Positions 49,964 through 58,155 of a DNA stretch of 61,285 nucleotides are shown piece by piece. Origin of the DNA: an uncultured Acidobacteriia bacterium (GTDB lineage Bacteria > Acidobacteriota > Terriglobia > Bryobacterales > Bryobacteraceae); contig CAIKAS010000065.1 of assembly GCA_903825445.1 (NCBI GenBank), positions 1 through 61,285 on the forward strand, in the 5' to 3' direction. The notes beneath the pieces were generated by a model. That model was not told the origin of the DNA. It made no database searches and saw only the letters and a list, made by a program, of their open reading frames with translations. Numbering within the stretch: the first letter of the stretch is position 1; each line of letters opens with the position of its first letter. The position numbers were made by a program, and so were the translations under genes.

Positions 49964-50689
49964 TCAGTTCTCCGTTGGTGGTTCCAGATTTTCGATGACG
50001 ATGAGTTCCACCGGGCCTTTGGCAGATTCGAGCTTCAGGCCCAGTTGCTCGGTCAGGGCGGAGAAGAGCGATGGGAGGCCGGATTCAGGTGTGGGGTCGG
50101 GCGACCATTCCAGGCGGACATCGTAGCCGCCCTTGAGCCCGGTGTAGTCCGTAACCACCCGGTCCATCCGCCCGCCCAGCAATTGGGCAAGGTTTTCCAT
50201 GGAACAGTTGGTGGCGACGATGGACGACTTTCCCGGTGCATTGGAAACGTTGGCGGACGAGTCTCCTTCACCCGCATGTGCCGTCATGTGGGTGCCGCCT
50301 TTTGCTACGGTCAGTGCGTAGACCTGCGTTTCTGTCGTTTCGCGGCGATACCGGAGGTGAAAGCGGTCGGCGAGCAGGGATTGCAGGTAAGGGCGCAGTT
50401 CCTTGTCATTCAGTTCACGGGGATCGCCGGTGGTGGCTGCAATATCGAAGGCAGCGCTGGTGAGCCAGCCGGGGCCACCGGTGATCTGAAATGATCTCAC
50501 TCCGAACGCGGACTGAATCAGGTTGCTGACGGAAACATTGATGCCCGTGAATCTGCCGCGCGTCGTACCTTCGGTGGAACTGCCGCTGCCGGTTTGGTTC
50601 GGCTTAATGGAGGCGACTTCGAACGCGGTGGTTTGCGCGCAAAGCAATCCGGCAATAGCGAGGAAGAATGCAATGGCTGATGTCGTCAC
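49964..50689 (-). CDS. TIGR03435-family secreted protein
   Basis: About 241 aa from GTG 50689, which has GGAGAG upstream and starts a signal peptide (VTTSAIAFFLAIAGLLCAQ). FEVASIKPN, TGRFTGINVSVSNLI, IQSAFGVRSFQITGGPGWL and LADRFHLRYRRETTE (each in part) are the hallmark blocks of TIGR03435, a family of secreted proteins with many paralogues in Solibacter. Function unknown. The upstream frame extends through a dispersed repeat (50705-50751), which is another reason to place the start at 50689. It is between two HEAT genes in the operon. Confidence 0.85.
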   Translation of the reverse strand: MTTSAIAFFLAIAGLLCAQTTAFEVASIKPNQTGSGSSTEGTTRGRFTGINVSVSNLIQSAFGVRSFQITGGPGWLTSAAFDIAATTGDPRELNDKELRPYLQSLLADRFHLRYRRETTETQVYALTVAKGGTHMTAHAGEGDSSANVSNAPGKSSIVATNCSMENLAQLLGGRMDRVVTDYTGLKGGYDVRLEWSPDPTPESGLPSLFSALTEQLGLKLESAKGPVELIVIENLEPPTEN

Positions 50690-50704
50690 TGCAATCTCTC
50701 CGGT

Positions 50705-50751
50705 TCTCTGCGCGCTCTGCGGGTCTCTTCGTGCTCTGCGTGAAACCCTGG
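50705..50751 (-). repeat. Dispersed CGCAGAG-type intergenic repeat, copy 2
   Basis: Read on minus: CCAGGGTTTCACGCAGAG followed by further ~10-nt CGCAGAG-like units. It matches 16314-16363 nearly unit by unit and lies between the TPR/HEAT gene and the TIGR03435 gene. Confidence 0.65.
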
Positions 50752-50806
50752 CAAAGTGCTGCCTAACATGTAAGCGCACCAATCCGGCAGGGCAACGCCT
50801 GGCCGA

Positions 50807-52255
50807 TCACTTCAGAAGCTCCATCATGTAATCCATCGCGTCTTTGTTCTCGTGCATCGAGCCAAGGCGTTCCACGATAGTCCGCTTCATTGCGGGGTCG
50901 CTCTCTTTTCGCGCCATGTCAATCAGGGCCTTCGCGTCTCCGCGCGCCGCAAGTCCGTTGATGATCTCGCGTTTTGTGGAAACGTCCGCCGAACCGTAGA
51001 TCTCCACCAGACTATCCACGGGGGTTCCCTTGTTCATTGCCACATTGCGGATGGCGGAATTTCTCAGCGCGGGGTCTTTCTCCGTCTTCGCAATGTTCAG
51101 CAGCGCATCGTTCGCGCGCGCCACCATCAGGGACTGAATGATGGAACTCTTCACCTGCGTATCGCCCGACGACGAGTAAATGCTCACCAGCATTTGCTGG
51201 GCGTCTTTGGTTCCGGACATTCCGATGTATTGAATCGCGCGCAACTGCAGATCCGGATTGCCGCTGCCTTTGGCGTAGTCGGTCAGCACTTGCTGGGCGC
51301 GAGGAGATTTATTCTGAGACAAAACGAACAGCGCGCGTTCCTTCACGGCTGGCGTGCCGCTGCCCTTCAGGATGCCGTCCACAAGCGGGATGGCGCGTTC
51401 GGCATCGGCATTCATGAGACTGTTAATGGCCAGAAGCCTGAGCTCGTCGTTCGATTCCTGCGCCGCCGTAACCGGTTGCCCTGAACCCTGGCGCACTTCC
51501 GCTTCCAGCACCTGAGCATCTTTGAGCCATGAGCTGGATGCATGTTCGCGGCGCAACTGATCGAGAGCTGCGAGCGCCTGGTCACGCTTGCCCAGCCGGT
51601 TCAGAGCGTAGGCTTTCCAGTAAAGCGCGCCCTCGGCTCTGGTGGGCTCCTGCAAAATCGCACTGTCGAACCGCTGCACTGCATCCTCGTATTTGTGCTC
51701 ATCGAGGTCGCGGGTGCCGGCGTTGTACGCGGAATCACCTCGCCCGCGGAACATGACCGGAGGCTTCGGCGCCCTGGGGGGCGATGGCGGTGCGGGACTC
51801 GGTCCGGGGTTGGGGTTCTGAAGGAACGCCATGTCGAATTTCGCGGCCATTTTCGCAGCAGCTGCCTCCATCTCGGCGAACTTCGGAGAATCGAACTGTG
51901 CGGTGATTTGCGCCAGCTTATCACTCATTGCCGAATCCGTAAGGAATTTGTCGCCGACGGTCGTAGCCTTGCCGATAGCGTCTTCCAGGCTGTCATCTCC
52001 AGGGCCAGAGACACCAAGACTGGAGACGTCGAATTGAAAGGCTAGTTGCGCCGCCTGGTCACTCAGAGCTGTCACCTGGTCGGCGGATAACGACTGGGCT
52101 GCGTCTGCAAGTGCAGTCGCCTGCTTCTCTAACTGAGCGATCTGGTCCGAGAACGCAAGGTCCCCCGCGGGTGGCGGGGGCACTGGCGGTGGCTCCTGGC
52201 AAAACGCAGGCAGGGCCAGCGCCACGGACAGGGCAATCAGTGAATACAACTTCAT
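50807..52255 (-). CDS. Secreted TPR/HEAT-repeat protein
   Basis: 482 aa, signal peptide to about residue 19 (ALPAFCQEP), then a Pro-rich linker. A long coiled-coil-like helical part (QIAQLEKQATALADAAQSL...) precedes a TPR-like segment (RDLDEHKYEDAVQRFDSAIL) and then about ten HEAT-like units (for example VKERALFVLSQN, LQLRAIQYIGMSG, VKSSIIQSLMVA, ALRNSAIRNVAMNKG). It probably is a periplasmic or outer-face scaffold. It overlaps the anti-sigma gene by 4 bp. Confidence 0.75.
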   Translation of the reverse strand: MKLYSLIALSVALALPAFCQEPPPVPPPPAGDLAFSDQIAQLEKQATALADAAQSLSADQVTALSDQAAQLAFQFDVSSLGVSGPGDDSLEDAIGKATTVGDKFLTDSAMSDKLAQITAQFDSPKFAEMEAAAAKMAAKFDMAFLQNPNPGPSPAPPSPPRAPKPPVMFRGRGDSAYNAGTRDLDEHKYEDAVQRFDSAILQEPTRAEGALYWKAYALNRLGKRDQALAALDQLRREHASSSWLKDAQVLEAEVRQGSGQPVTAAQESNDELRLLAINSLMNADAERAIPLVDGILKGSGTPAVKERALFVLSQNKSPRAQQVLTDYAKGSGNPDLQLRAIQYIGMSGTKDAQQMLVSIYSSSGDTQVKSSIIQSLMVARANDALLNIAKTEKDPALRNSAIRNVAMNKGTPVDSLVEIYGSADVSTKREIINGLAARGDAKALIDMARKESDPAMKRTIVERLGSMHENKDAMDYMMELLK

Positions 52256-53025
52256 AGTTTGTGCTCCTTGGGATTTTTTGCTTCCGCTGCGTAATTGCTG
52301 CGCAGATTCGCTTCCACCACCCGAACTTTGAACAGTAACGACTCCGATTCGATCCGGTCACGCAGATCGGCAAGCTGGCCGGCGTTCGGGGCTTCGGGAG
52401 TGTGGGCCGTTTCCGTTAGAAACGCTTCCACTTCATCGAGGAAATTCGAGGTGGCATTATCACCCTGATTGACCAGCGACTGGTGCATCAGGCGATCTTC
52501 CTGTACCAGGTCGGCGGCGCGTTCTTTCTCGGCGGCGAGTGTTTCCTGATTGGCATTGCCACCGTCGGCGATTTCAGTCATCAGAACCTGAACGCGATCC
52601 AAATGATCTGCGACGGCGATTGCCAGAATTCGTTCCCGCGCCTGATCGGACAGCCCGGCCAATACCGGTGGCTCTGTCTTTAGCGTGAAGCGTCCGGCGA
52701 AGAAAGCGCCAGCCAGAATTGCCGCGCAGGCAGCCGTAACGGCCCATGCCTTAAATAGACCTGAGCTGAATAACCGAATCCTGTGTGGTAGTTCAGGTGC
52801 AGCGAGTTCTGGCACAAGGCGATTCCATGCGTCGCGACCGAAATCGGCCGAAGGCTCAGGCGGATTCCATTCGTTACACAAGTTCAGCGTGTACGCGAGC
52901 GATTCCGCGGCCGCGCGGCACTCTCGGCATTCGGCAAGATGGGCCCGCGCACCTGGGGGTACGCCGGGTTCCGAATAGTAGAGCAGAATCAGATCCTCTT
53001 CGCTCAAATGGGTTGAGTGAGTCAT
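52252..53025 (-). CDS. Anti-sigma factor (zinc-finger HC2 type)
   Basis: 257 aa. The N-terminal HLAECRECRA gives the His-x3-Cys-x2-Cys zinc-binding motif of ZAS-type anti-sigma factors. A single transmembrane helix is at about residues 89-113, with a long periplasmic helical part following. It overlaps the sigma factor gene by 4 bp and the HEAT gene by 4 bp. It should hold the ECF sigma at the membrane until an envelope signal releases it. Confidence 0.85.
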   Translation of the reverse strand: MTHSTHLSEEDLILLYYSEPGVPPGARAHLAECRECRAAAESLAYTLNLCNEWNPPEPSADFGRDAWNRLVPELAAPELPHRIRLFSSGLFKAWAVTAACAAILAGAFFAGRFTLKTEPPVLAGLSDQARERILAIAVADHLDRVQVLMTEIADGGNANQETLAAEKERAADLVQEDRLMHQSLVNQGDNATSNFLDEVEAFLTETAHTPEAPNAGQLADLRDRIESESLLFKVRVVEANLRSNYAAEAKNPKEHKL

Positions 53026-53621
53026 AGTTGTGACGTACCACCTAATGCTTCCAGCGCACGGCGCAATTTGCGAACCGCGCGAAATATACTGTGCCTCGCC
53101 GCACCCGGCTGGACGCCGAGCGCACTGGCGACTTCATCGATCCCTAAACCTTCGTAATGCCTCATCACAAATGCCGACCGCTCGATTTCGGTCAGGCCCT
53201 TCAGCGCGGGTACCAGCATGGCGCTGGCCTGGGCGCTGCGGGCCGCACGCTCCGGCGACGGGGTTGGCGCTGACATGTTACGGAACGGATCGTGTTCCTG
53301 ATCAGTGTTGCCGATGGCATTCGCTTCCTGCCAGCGGTTTCGGGAGCGCAGAAAGTCGACGGTGCGATTCGCACAGATCCGGTGCAGCCAAGTCCCGAAG
53401 GACGCCCGGCCGTCGAAGCGACCAATTTCCCGCCATGCCCGGAGGAACGTCTCCTGCACCATATCTTCCGCGTCTGTTTCGTTCATGGTCATGCGATAAG
53501 CCAGCCGGAATACAGCTATGGCATGGCGCTCCACGAGCACCCGAAAGGCGTCGCGGTCACCGCTTCGCGCCTTTTCCAGTGCCGCAGCGTTCTCGGCGTT
53601 TTCGGCGATGCCATAATCCAT
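53022..53621 (-). CDS. ECF sigma factor (RpoE-like)
   Basis: 199 aa. Region 2 shows FRLAYRMTMNETDAEDMVQETFLRAW and region 4 shows GLTEIERSAFVMRHYEGLGIDEVASALG, both typical of ECF sigma-70 factors. The anti-sigma gene overlaps by 4 bp. It would direct RNA polymerase to the operon and possibly to other genes. It is divergent from the lactonase and structured RNA region. Confidence 0.9.
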   Translation of the reverse strand: MDYGIAENAENAAALEKARSGDRDAFRVLVERHAIAVFRLAYRMTMNETDAEDMVQETFLRAWREIGRFDGRASFGTWLHRICANRTVDFLRSRNRWQEANAIGNTDQEHDPFRNMSAPTPSPERAARSAQASAMLVPALKGLTEIERSAFVMRHYEGLGIDEVASALGVQPGAARHSIFRAVRKLRRALEALGGTSQL

Positions 53622-53744
53622 CCGGCTGACAGTTTAGACTGCAAACGGCAAATGTTGTTAGTGAAATTTCAGCCCGTCCACTACCTGTTCCTCATTACAT
53701 TGATTTACTAACCCCCGCCTCGATTCTGGCGTCATAATAGTGAA

Positions 53745-53890
53745 CCCGGCCGCGGGGGAGTGCGATACCCCCTCCATTGCCTCCCCTATCCCGCTAAACC
53801 GGGAAGCGGCCGATTCAGACCGCTGCTGCGGTCGACCTCTTCCGCGGCGCAGGGCTGGCGCGACTTCCCCCGGTCTCGCCAGCCCTTTTT
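53745..53890 (+). ncRNA. Candidate structured RNA ending in a terminator
   Basis: P1 53747-53753 pairs with 53806-53812 (7 bp). Inside it P2 53754-53758/53768-53772 (GGGGG/CCCCC) and P3 53789-53793/53800-53804 (TCCCG/CGGGA) form a three-way junction with a 16-nt single-stranded part. P4 53818-53823/53828-53833 (GACCGC/GCGGTC) has a 4-nt loop. P5 53851-53860/53877-53886 is a perfect 10-bp stem with a T-run, a terminator. CATAAT at 53733-53738 could be a -10. The terminator ends 31 nt before the lactonase start, so it may be either an independent RNA or a leader attenuator. No known family was recognised. Confidence 0.5.
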
Positions 53891-53917
53891 CATTCCTCCC
53901 TTCCCGTTTTGGTACCT

Positions 53918-53923
53918 TATAAT
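53918..53923 (+). promoter_or_regulatory. -10-like TATAAT at lactonase start
   Basis: A perfect TATAAT at 53918-53923 overlaps the first ATG at 53922 and lies 4 nt before an in-frame ATG at 53928. It would give a leaderless transcript for the shorter form, unlinked from the terminator upstream. Confidence 0.35.
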
Positions 53924-55040
53924 GGCTATGCAATCACTCATTCTGCTGACCCTGGCCATGGCCCCGGTCCTTTCCGCTCAGATCATGTACGTGGGGGCAT
54001 ACACTAATGTGTCGAATTCAAAAGGTATAAATGCGTACCGCTTTGACTCGGCCACTGGAAAGTTGACGCCCTTGGGACTCATGACGGAGACTTCCAGTCC
54101 CAGTTTTCTGGCAATCGCGCCGAACGGCAGGTTCTTGTATGCGGTAAACGAAACCGATACTTTTAGCGGCCAGCCCGGAGGGGCGGTTTCCGCATTCCGT
54201 ATCGATCGCGCCACTTATAAGCTGACATTTCTGAACCAGGTGGCATCGAAGGGCGCCGCGCCGTGTCATATCGTCATAGATCCGAGCGGAAAGGCAGCCC
54301 TTGTCGCTAACTACAACGGGGGCAATTTTTCTTCGTTTCCGATATTGGCGAGTGGAAAACTTGGGGAAGCGGCGAGTGTGATGCAAGATACCGGCACCGG
54401 CCCCAACCACGACCGCCAGGAGAAAGCGCACGCGCACGAGATGTTGATTGCCGATGATCTGGTGCTCGGCGCCGATCTTGGGATCGATCACCTCCAGCTG
54501 TTCCACCTGGACGCGGCCACCGCCAAACTGAGCGCCGCGAGCCCAGCGTTTGCGGCAGTCGACCCAGGTTTCGGCCCGCGCCACATGGTGATCTCCGACG
54601 ACAAGAAATTCATCTATGTTTTGAGTGAGATGAACGCCAAAGTGGCAGTGATGGATTACGACCCGATCAAGGGACCTGGCAAGGTGCTGGCCACCGTTTC
54701 AGCGCTGCCGGCCGATTTTAAGGGTTCTAACACGGCGGCAGAAATCATGCTGGATGCGAGCGGCAAGACGCTCTACACATCCAACCGCGGGCATGATTCG
54801 ATTGCGGTATTTTCCGTCGATTCGAAGACTGGCGCCCTCAAACTGAAGGCCAACGTAAAGTCGGGTGGGAAGACGCCGCGCTACTTTACGCTGGATCCCT
54901 CAGGCAAGTTCCTGCTGGTCGCCAATCAGGACTCGAACAACATCGTGGTTTTCAAAGTGGACGCGACGACGGGTGGTCTCACGCCCACAGGGGAAGTGGT
55001 ACAGACGGGTGCGCCGGTCGATCTGGCGTTCCTAAGGTAG
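53922..55040 (+). CDS. Secreted seven-bladed lactonase (6-phosphogluconolactonase-like)
   Basis: 372 aa from the ATG at 53922, or 370 from 53928, both giving a signal peptide (LILLTLAMAPVLSAQ). The frame is open further upstream but crosses the structured RNA. The mature part is a beta-propeller of lactonase family type (YVGAYTNVSNSKGI, PSFLAIAPNGRFLYAVNE, HIVIDPSGKAALVANYNGG, GPRHMVISDDKKFIYVLSE, PRYFTLDPSGKFLLVANQDSN; each in part), with the repeated residues of the Pgl/YbhE group. Secretion makes a true pentose-phosphate role unlikely; it may cleave another lactone. Confidence 0.75.
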   Translation: MAMQSLILLTLAMAPVLSAQIMYVGAYTNVSNSKGINAYRFDSATGKLTPLGLMTETSSPSFLAIAPNGRFLYAVNETDTFSGQPGGAVSAFRIDRATYKLTFLNQVASKGAAPCHIVIDPSGKAALVANYNGGNFSSFPILASGKLGEAASVMQDTGTGPNHDRQEKAHAHEMLIADDLVLGADLGIDHLQLFHLDAATAKLSAASPAFAAVDPGFGPRHMVISDDKKFIYVLSEMNAKVAVMDYDPIKGPGKVLATVSALPADFKGSNTAAEIMLDASGKTLYTSNRGHDSIAVFSVDSKTGALKLKANVKSGGKTPRYFTLDPSGKFLLVANQDSNNIVVFKVDATTGGLTPTGEVVQTGAPVDLAFLR

Positions 55041-55055
55041 GCAGGAGCCAGGCTG

Positions 55056-55616
55056 TTAAGCATTTGCCCGCGGCGCGAATTTCAGAGAAGCCGAATTCAT
55101 GCAGTAGCGCAGGCCGGTCGGCTTGGGCCCATCGTCGAAAACGTGACCGAGGTGGGCGTCGCATCGCGTGCACTCCACTTCGGTGCGGACGGATCCAAGG
55201 CTGCGATCTACGTGCTCGGTGACATTTTCCTTGGCCAGCGGCTGCCAGAAACTCGGCCAGCCGGTGCCGGAATCGAACTTCGTTTTGGAATCGAACAGCG
55301 GCGTTCCGCAGCAGATGCAGGAGAAAATGCCGTCGTCGTGCATGTCCCAGTACTTGTTCCGGAACGGATATTCGGTACCCTGCTTGCGCGTGACGTCGAA
55401 CTGCTCGGCGTCGAGCTGCTTGCGCCACTCGGCATCCGTTTTTACTACCTTTGGAACTTCCATGAGGTCTTTCCTTTTTCCTGTGGCGTCGAAATCGACG
55501 ATCTTGACGGACTTCGGGGTCTTCATCTCGGCGGCGAACGCATAAGCTGCGCTTATGCTGCCAGCCGCAGCGACGACGAAGCTCCGTCGGGTGGAATTAT
55601 GTTGTGGGCGCATCAA
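55056..55616 (-). CDS. msrB: Secreted methionine-R-sulfoxide reductase
   Basis: 186 aa with a Tat-like signal ([13 protein letters not shown]). The zinc-binding CICC and CTRC pairs, GTGWPSFW, and catalytic Cys in RYCMNS are all present. It reduces R-Met sulfoxide outside the cytoplasm. It overlaps no gene but is 13 nt before the MsrA gene's stop, and both are likely one operon. Confidence 0.9.
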   Translation of the reverse strand: MMRPQHNSTRRSFVVAAAGSISAAYAFAAEMKTPKSVKIVDFDATGKRKDLMEVPKVVKTDAEWRKQLDAEQFDVTRKQGTEYPFRNKYWDMHDDGIFSCICCGTPLFDSKTKFDSGTGWPSFWQPLAKENVTEHVDRSLGSVRTEVECTRCDAHLGHVFDDGPKPTGLRYCMNSASLKFAPRANA

Positions 55617-55629
55617 ATCCTGTTCCTTC

Positions 55630-56277
55630 CTACTTCTTGTACATGTCCGGATAAACTTTCTTCAACTGGGCGATCATTGGCAAGTCGAAAAACTTAATAT
55701 ATTCCTCGTCGCCGTGCGTGTCCAGATAGTGCTGGTGATGCTGCTCTGCCGCGTAAAAGCCTTTCAGCGCCTCAATCTTCGTCACAATCGGACTGTGAAA
55801 GACCTTGGCCGCGTTGAGCTGCGCAACGTACTTCTCGGCAATCGCCTTTTGATTCTCATCACCATAGAAAATCTCTGACCGATACTGGGTTCCTTCGTCG
55901 TTGTGCTGGCGGTTCAGCGTGGTTGGGTCGTGGGCGATCGAGAAGTAAATTTTCAGCAGTTGGCCGTAGGTGATGACGGCCGGATCGTAGGTGATCTGGA
56001 TGGACTCGGCGTGCCCTGTTTTGCCGGTGCTGACCTTCTCGTACTCGGCTGTCTTCTTTTCGCCACCGGAGTAGCCGACAGTAGTGTCGGTGACACCTTT
56101 GACGTGCTCGAACACGCCCTGCATGCCCCAGAAACAGCCGCCGGCCAGGACCGCGATTGCCTTCCTGGCACCGGGCATCAGTTGCTCGGCCGGCGGATCG
56201 GGGAAAGCCGCGCCCATCAGGCTGAACGCGAAGACCGGAATCATGATTCCGATGGAAATAACAACGTTACGCTTCAT
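55630..56277 (-). CDS. msrA: Secreted methionine-S-sulfoxide reductase
   Basis: 215 aa with a signal peptide ending about residue 22-24. The catalytic GCFWGMQ motif is present, followed by [26 protein letters not shown] and HHQHYLD (in part). It reduces S-Met sulfoxide and would complement MsrB as a periplasmic repair pair, which is unusual because these enzymes are mainly cytoplasmic. Confidence 0.9.
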   Translation of the reverse strand: MKRNVVISIGIMIPVFAFSLMGAAFPDPPAEQLMPGARKAIAVLAGGCFWGMQGVFEHVKGVTDTTVGYSGGEKKTAEYEKVSTGKTGHAESIQITYDPAVITYGQLLKIYFSIAHDPTTLNRQHNDEGTQYRSEIFYGDENQKAIAEKYVAQLNAAKVFHSPIVTKIEALKGFYAAEQHHQHYLDTHGDEEYIKFFDLPMIAQLKKVYPDMYKK

Positions 56278-56361
56278 TGGACCCTCTGTACATTATTACG
56301 CGAAACCCGCCGGTTTGGTTATGGTGCCGACCTGATGGGAAAAACGCGCCTGGAGCGTCTT

Positions 56362-57711
56362 CTATTCCACTGGGAATGCGGCGATTTCGAGGCGGCGCAG
56401 GATTTCATCGATCCACTGTGCGTGTTCGGGCTTCATCAGCACGGATCGAAGGCACAGAATATGATCTGAATCGGCGTCAAAGACCTTGGGGTCGAAGTAG
56501 CGTAAGGGCAGTTGAATCAGTGCCAAGTGCAGATCCTGCGCGGCGGCTCGTTCGAAGACTTCACGAGATCGGGCAGATGCCGCACTAGCTGACGGGGTTC
56601 GTGGCGCCCAAACCACGATATCGAGTTCCGGGGGGAAAGGGACCACCCAGCGCGGGTCTTCCGTCAGGTGGCCAGCCAGTTCGAGCGCCGCTTGTCGGGA
56701 GGCCGTCAATCCCGCCCCGAACTCGCCGCCCTTAATCAGTGGGAGCAGGCGCTGCGTTGCCCAAAGCGCCACTGCCGCGGCACCGGGCCTGGAGCATTCC
56801 AAACTGATTTCGCCCAGATGCAGTTCCTTCGACGAAAAATACGTGTACGGCGAATCGTGCTTGTAGAGTGCGCCGACTGCCGGATCGCGGAACAGAACGC
56901 AGCCACAACCGTATGGTTGCAGGCCGTGCTTGTGCGGGTCGATCACGATGGAATCGGCTTCGGCGATGCAGTCAAATGAGGCGCGGGTTGCTGCGTTCAG
57001 GCTGTCCGCCAACTTGAAGTAACCGCCGTACGCCGCATCGGCGTGAACGCGGAAACCATAGCGCTCGCGCAATTTCAGGATCTCGGGCAGTGGGTCAACG
57101 GAGCCAGTGCCGGTAGTGCCCAGAGTCGCGACTACACACCCGACATCGCCGTTGCTGGCTCGCGCTTCCAGTGCTTCGCAATCGATCCGGCCATCGCAAG
57201 TCGTGGAGACAGATTCGAACGGTAACTGCAGCACTCCACTGATGCGTTCATGCGTGTAGTGGGCGGCAGACGACGCGAGGATTGTTTTGCCGGGATCCCG
57301 GCGGCCCGCTACCCAAAGCGCTTCGAGATTCGCCATTGTCCCGCCGCCGGTCAGGTGGCCAAGAAATTCCTGCCATCCAAACATGGCCGCAAGCTGCGCG
57401 ACGGCTTCCTTTTCCATGGCTGAACTGGCGCGACCGCCATCGAGCGCGTGGTTGTTGGGATTGATCCACGTGGCCAGTGCGTAAGCGGCGCGCGCCAACG
57501 GATGCGGCGGTTTCAGCATCTGCCCGGCGTAGAGCGGATGGAAGTACGGATAATTGTCGCGCAGCCTTTCAGCTGCTTCCAGCAGGACGGAGTCGATGCC
57601 GTTTACTCCCGGGGCAGCGGTTTCAAATTCCGGCAAATCAGCAAAGCCGGCGTCGAGATGACATACCGATTTCTGAAGCGCTGCCAGCGAAATGCCTTCC
57701 AGATGTTTCAA
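56362..57711 (-). CDS. PLP-dependent decarboxylase (group II)
   Basis: 449 aa. The central fold is seen in HLTGGGTMANLEAL, VATLGTTGTGSVDPL, HADAAYGGY (the PLP-binding Asp and Ala) and DPHKHGLQPYGCG with the PLP lysine. This is the aromatic-L-amino-acid/glutamate/tyrosine decarboxylase family; substrate cannot be read from sequence. Cytoplasmic, no signal. It is separated from msrA by 84 nt on the same strand. The product amine role is unknown. Confidence 0.8.
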   Translation of the reverse strand: MKHLEGISLAALQKSVCHLDAGFADLPEFETAAPGVNGIDSVLLEAAERLRDNYPYFHPLYAGQMLKPPHPLARAAYALATWINPNNHALDGGRASSAMEKEAVAQLAAMFGWQEFLGHLTGGGTMANLEALWVAGRRDPGKTILASSAAHYTHERISGVLQLPFESVSTTCDGRIDCEALEARASNGDVGCVVATLGTTGTGSVDPLPEILKLRERYGFRVHADAAYGGYFKLADSLNAATRASFDCIAEADSIVIDPHKHGLQPYGCGCVLFRDPAVGALYKHDSPYTYFSSKELHLGEISLECSRPGAAAVALWATQRLLPLIKGGEFGAGLTASRQAALELAGHLTEDPRWVVPFPPELDIVVWAPRTPSASAASARSREVFERAAAQDLHLALIQLPLRYFDPKVFDADSDHILCLRSVLMKPEHAQWIDEILRRLEIAAFPVE

Positions 57712-57717
57712 TCCGCA

Positions 57718-58092
57718 TTATGGCGCAGCGGCATATTTGCTGGCGGGGTCACGTTCGGAGGATGGGCAGGCAGGGGCTGGCGCGACTATCGGCATATGGT
57801 CCACCGGACTTTGAGTTGGTGTTCCTGTGTTCACGGAGAAAGGGTTGTGCGATGGTGGCATAAGATTCGGCATCGGTACCGGTGTGCCGGCCGGGACCAC
57901 GTTCAGCAGTGGAATGGAACAGGCCTGGGTGGGCGCGACGACCGTGACGGGATTCGGGTTCACGGCAATTTTCAGCCGCTGGATGAGTTGTTCGGGATGT
58001 GCGTTATTTGCTCCAGATGTCGCTGCATCCGGACTGCTCTGACAAAATGCCGGGCCACATGAAAGCGCAAGAATCAAGAGTGCCATTCGCAT
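57718..58092 (-). CDS. Small secreted Pro-rich hypothetical protein
   Basis: 124 aa with a signal peptide (MRMALLILALSCGPAFCQ), a Pro-rich mature part (VNPNPVTVVAPTQACSIPLLNVVPAGTPVP in part) and two Cys residues. No family recognised. It lies 6 nt before the decarboxylase gene and may be co-transcribed. Confidence 0.5.
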   Translation of the reverse strand: MRMALLILALSCGPAFCQSSPDAATSGANNAHPEQLIQRLKIAVNPNPVTVVAPTQACSIPLLNVVPAGTPVPMPNLMPPSHNPFSVNTGTPTQSPVDHMPIVAPAPACPSSERDPASKYAAAP

Positions 58093-58142
58093 GGATGTAA
58101 AACTCCTTCCCTCAAAAAAGTGTACCGCGATTTTGCCAGGGA

Positions 58143-58148
58143 TAGAAT
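58143..58148 (+). promoter_or_regulatory. -10-like TAGAAT, possible leaderless start
   Basis: TAGAAT ends 7 nt before the ATG at 58156, without a Shine-Dalgarno. The -35 region is not recognisable. Confidence 0.35.
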
Positions 58149-58155
58149 TCCATCT

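Noticed and set aside
53760-53921. N-terminal extension of the lactonase
   Set aside because: It would translate through the structured RNA and terminator and displace the signal peptide.
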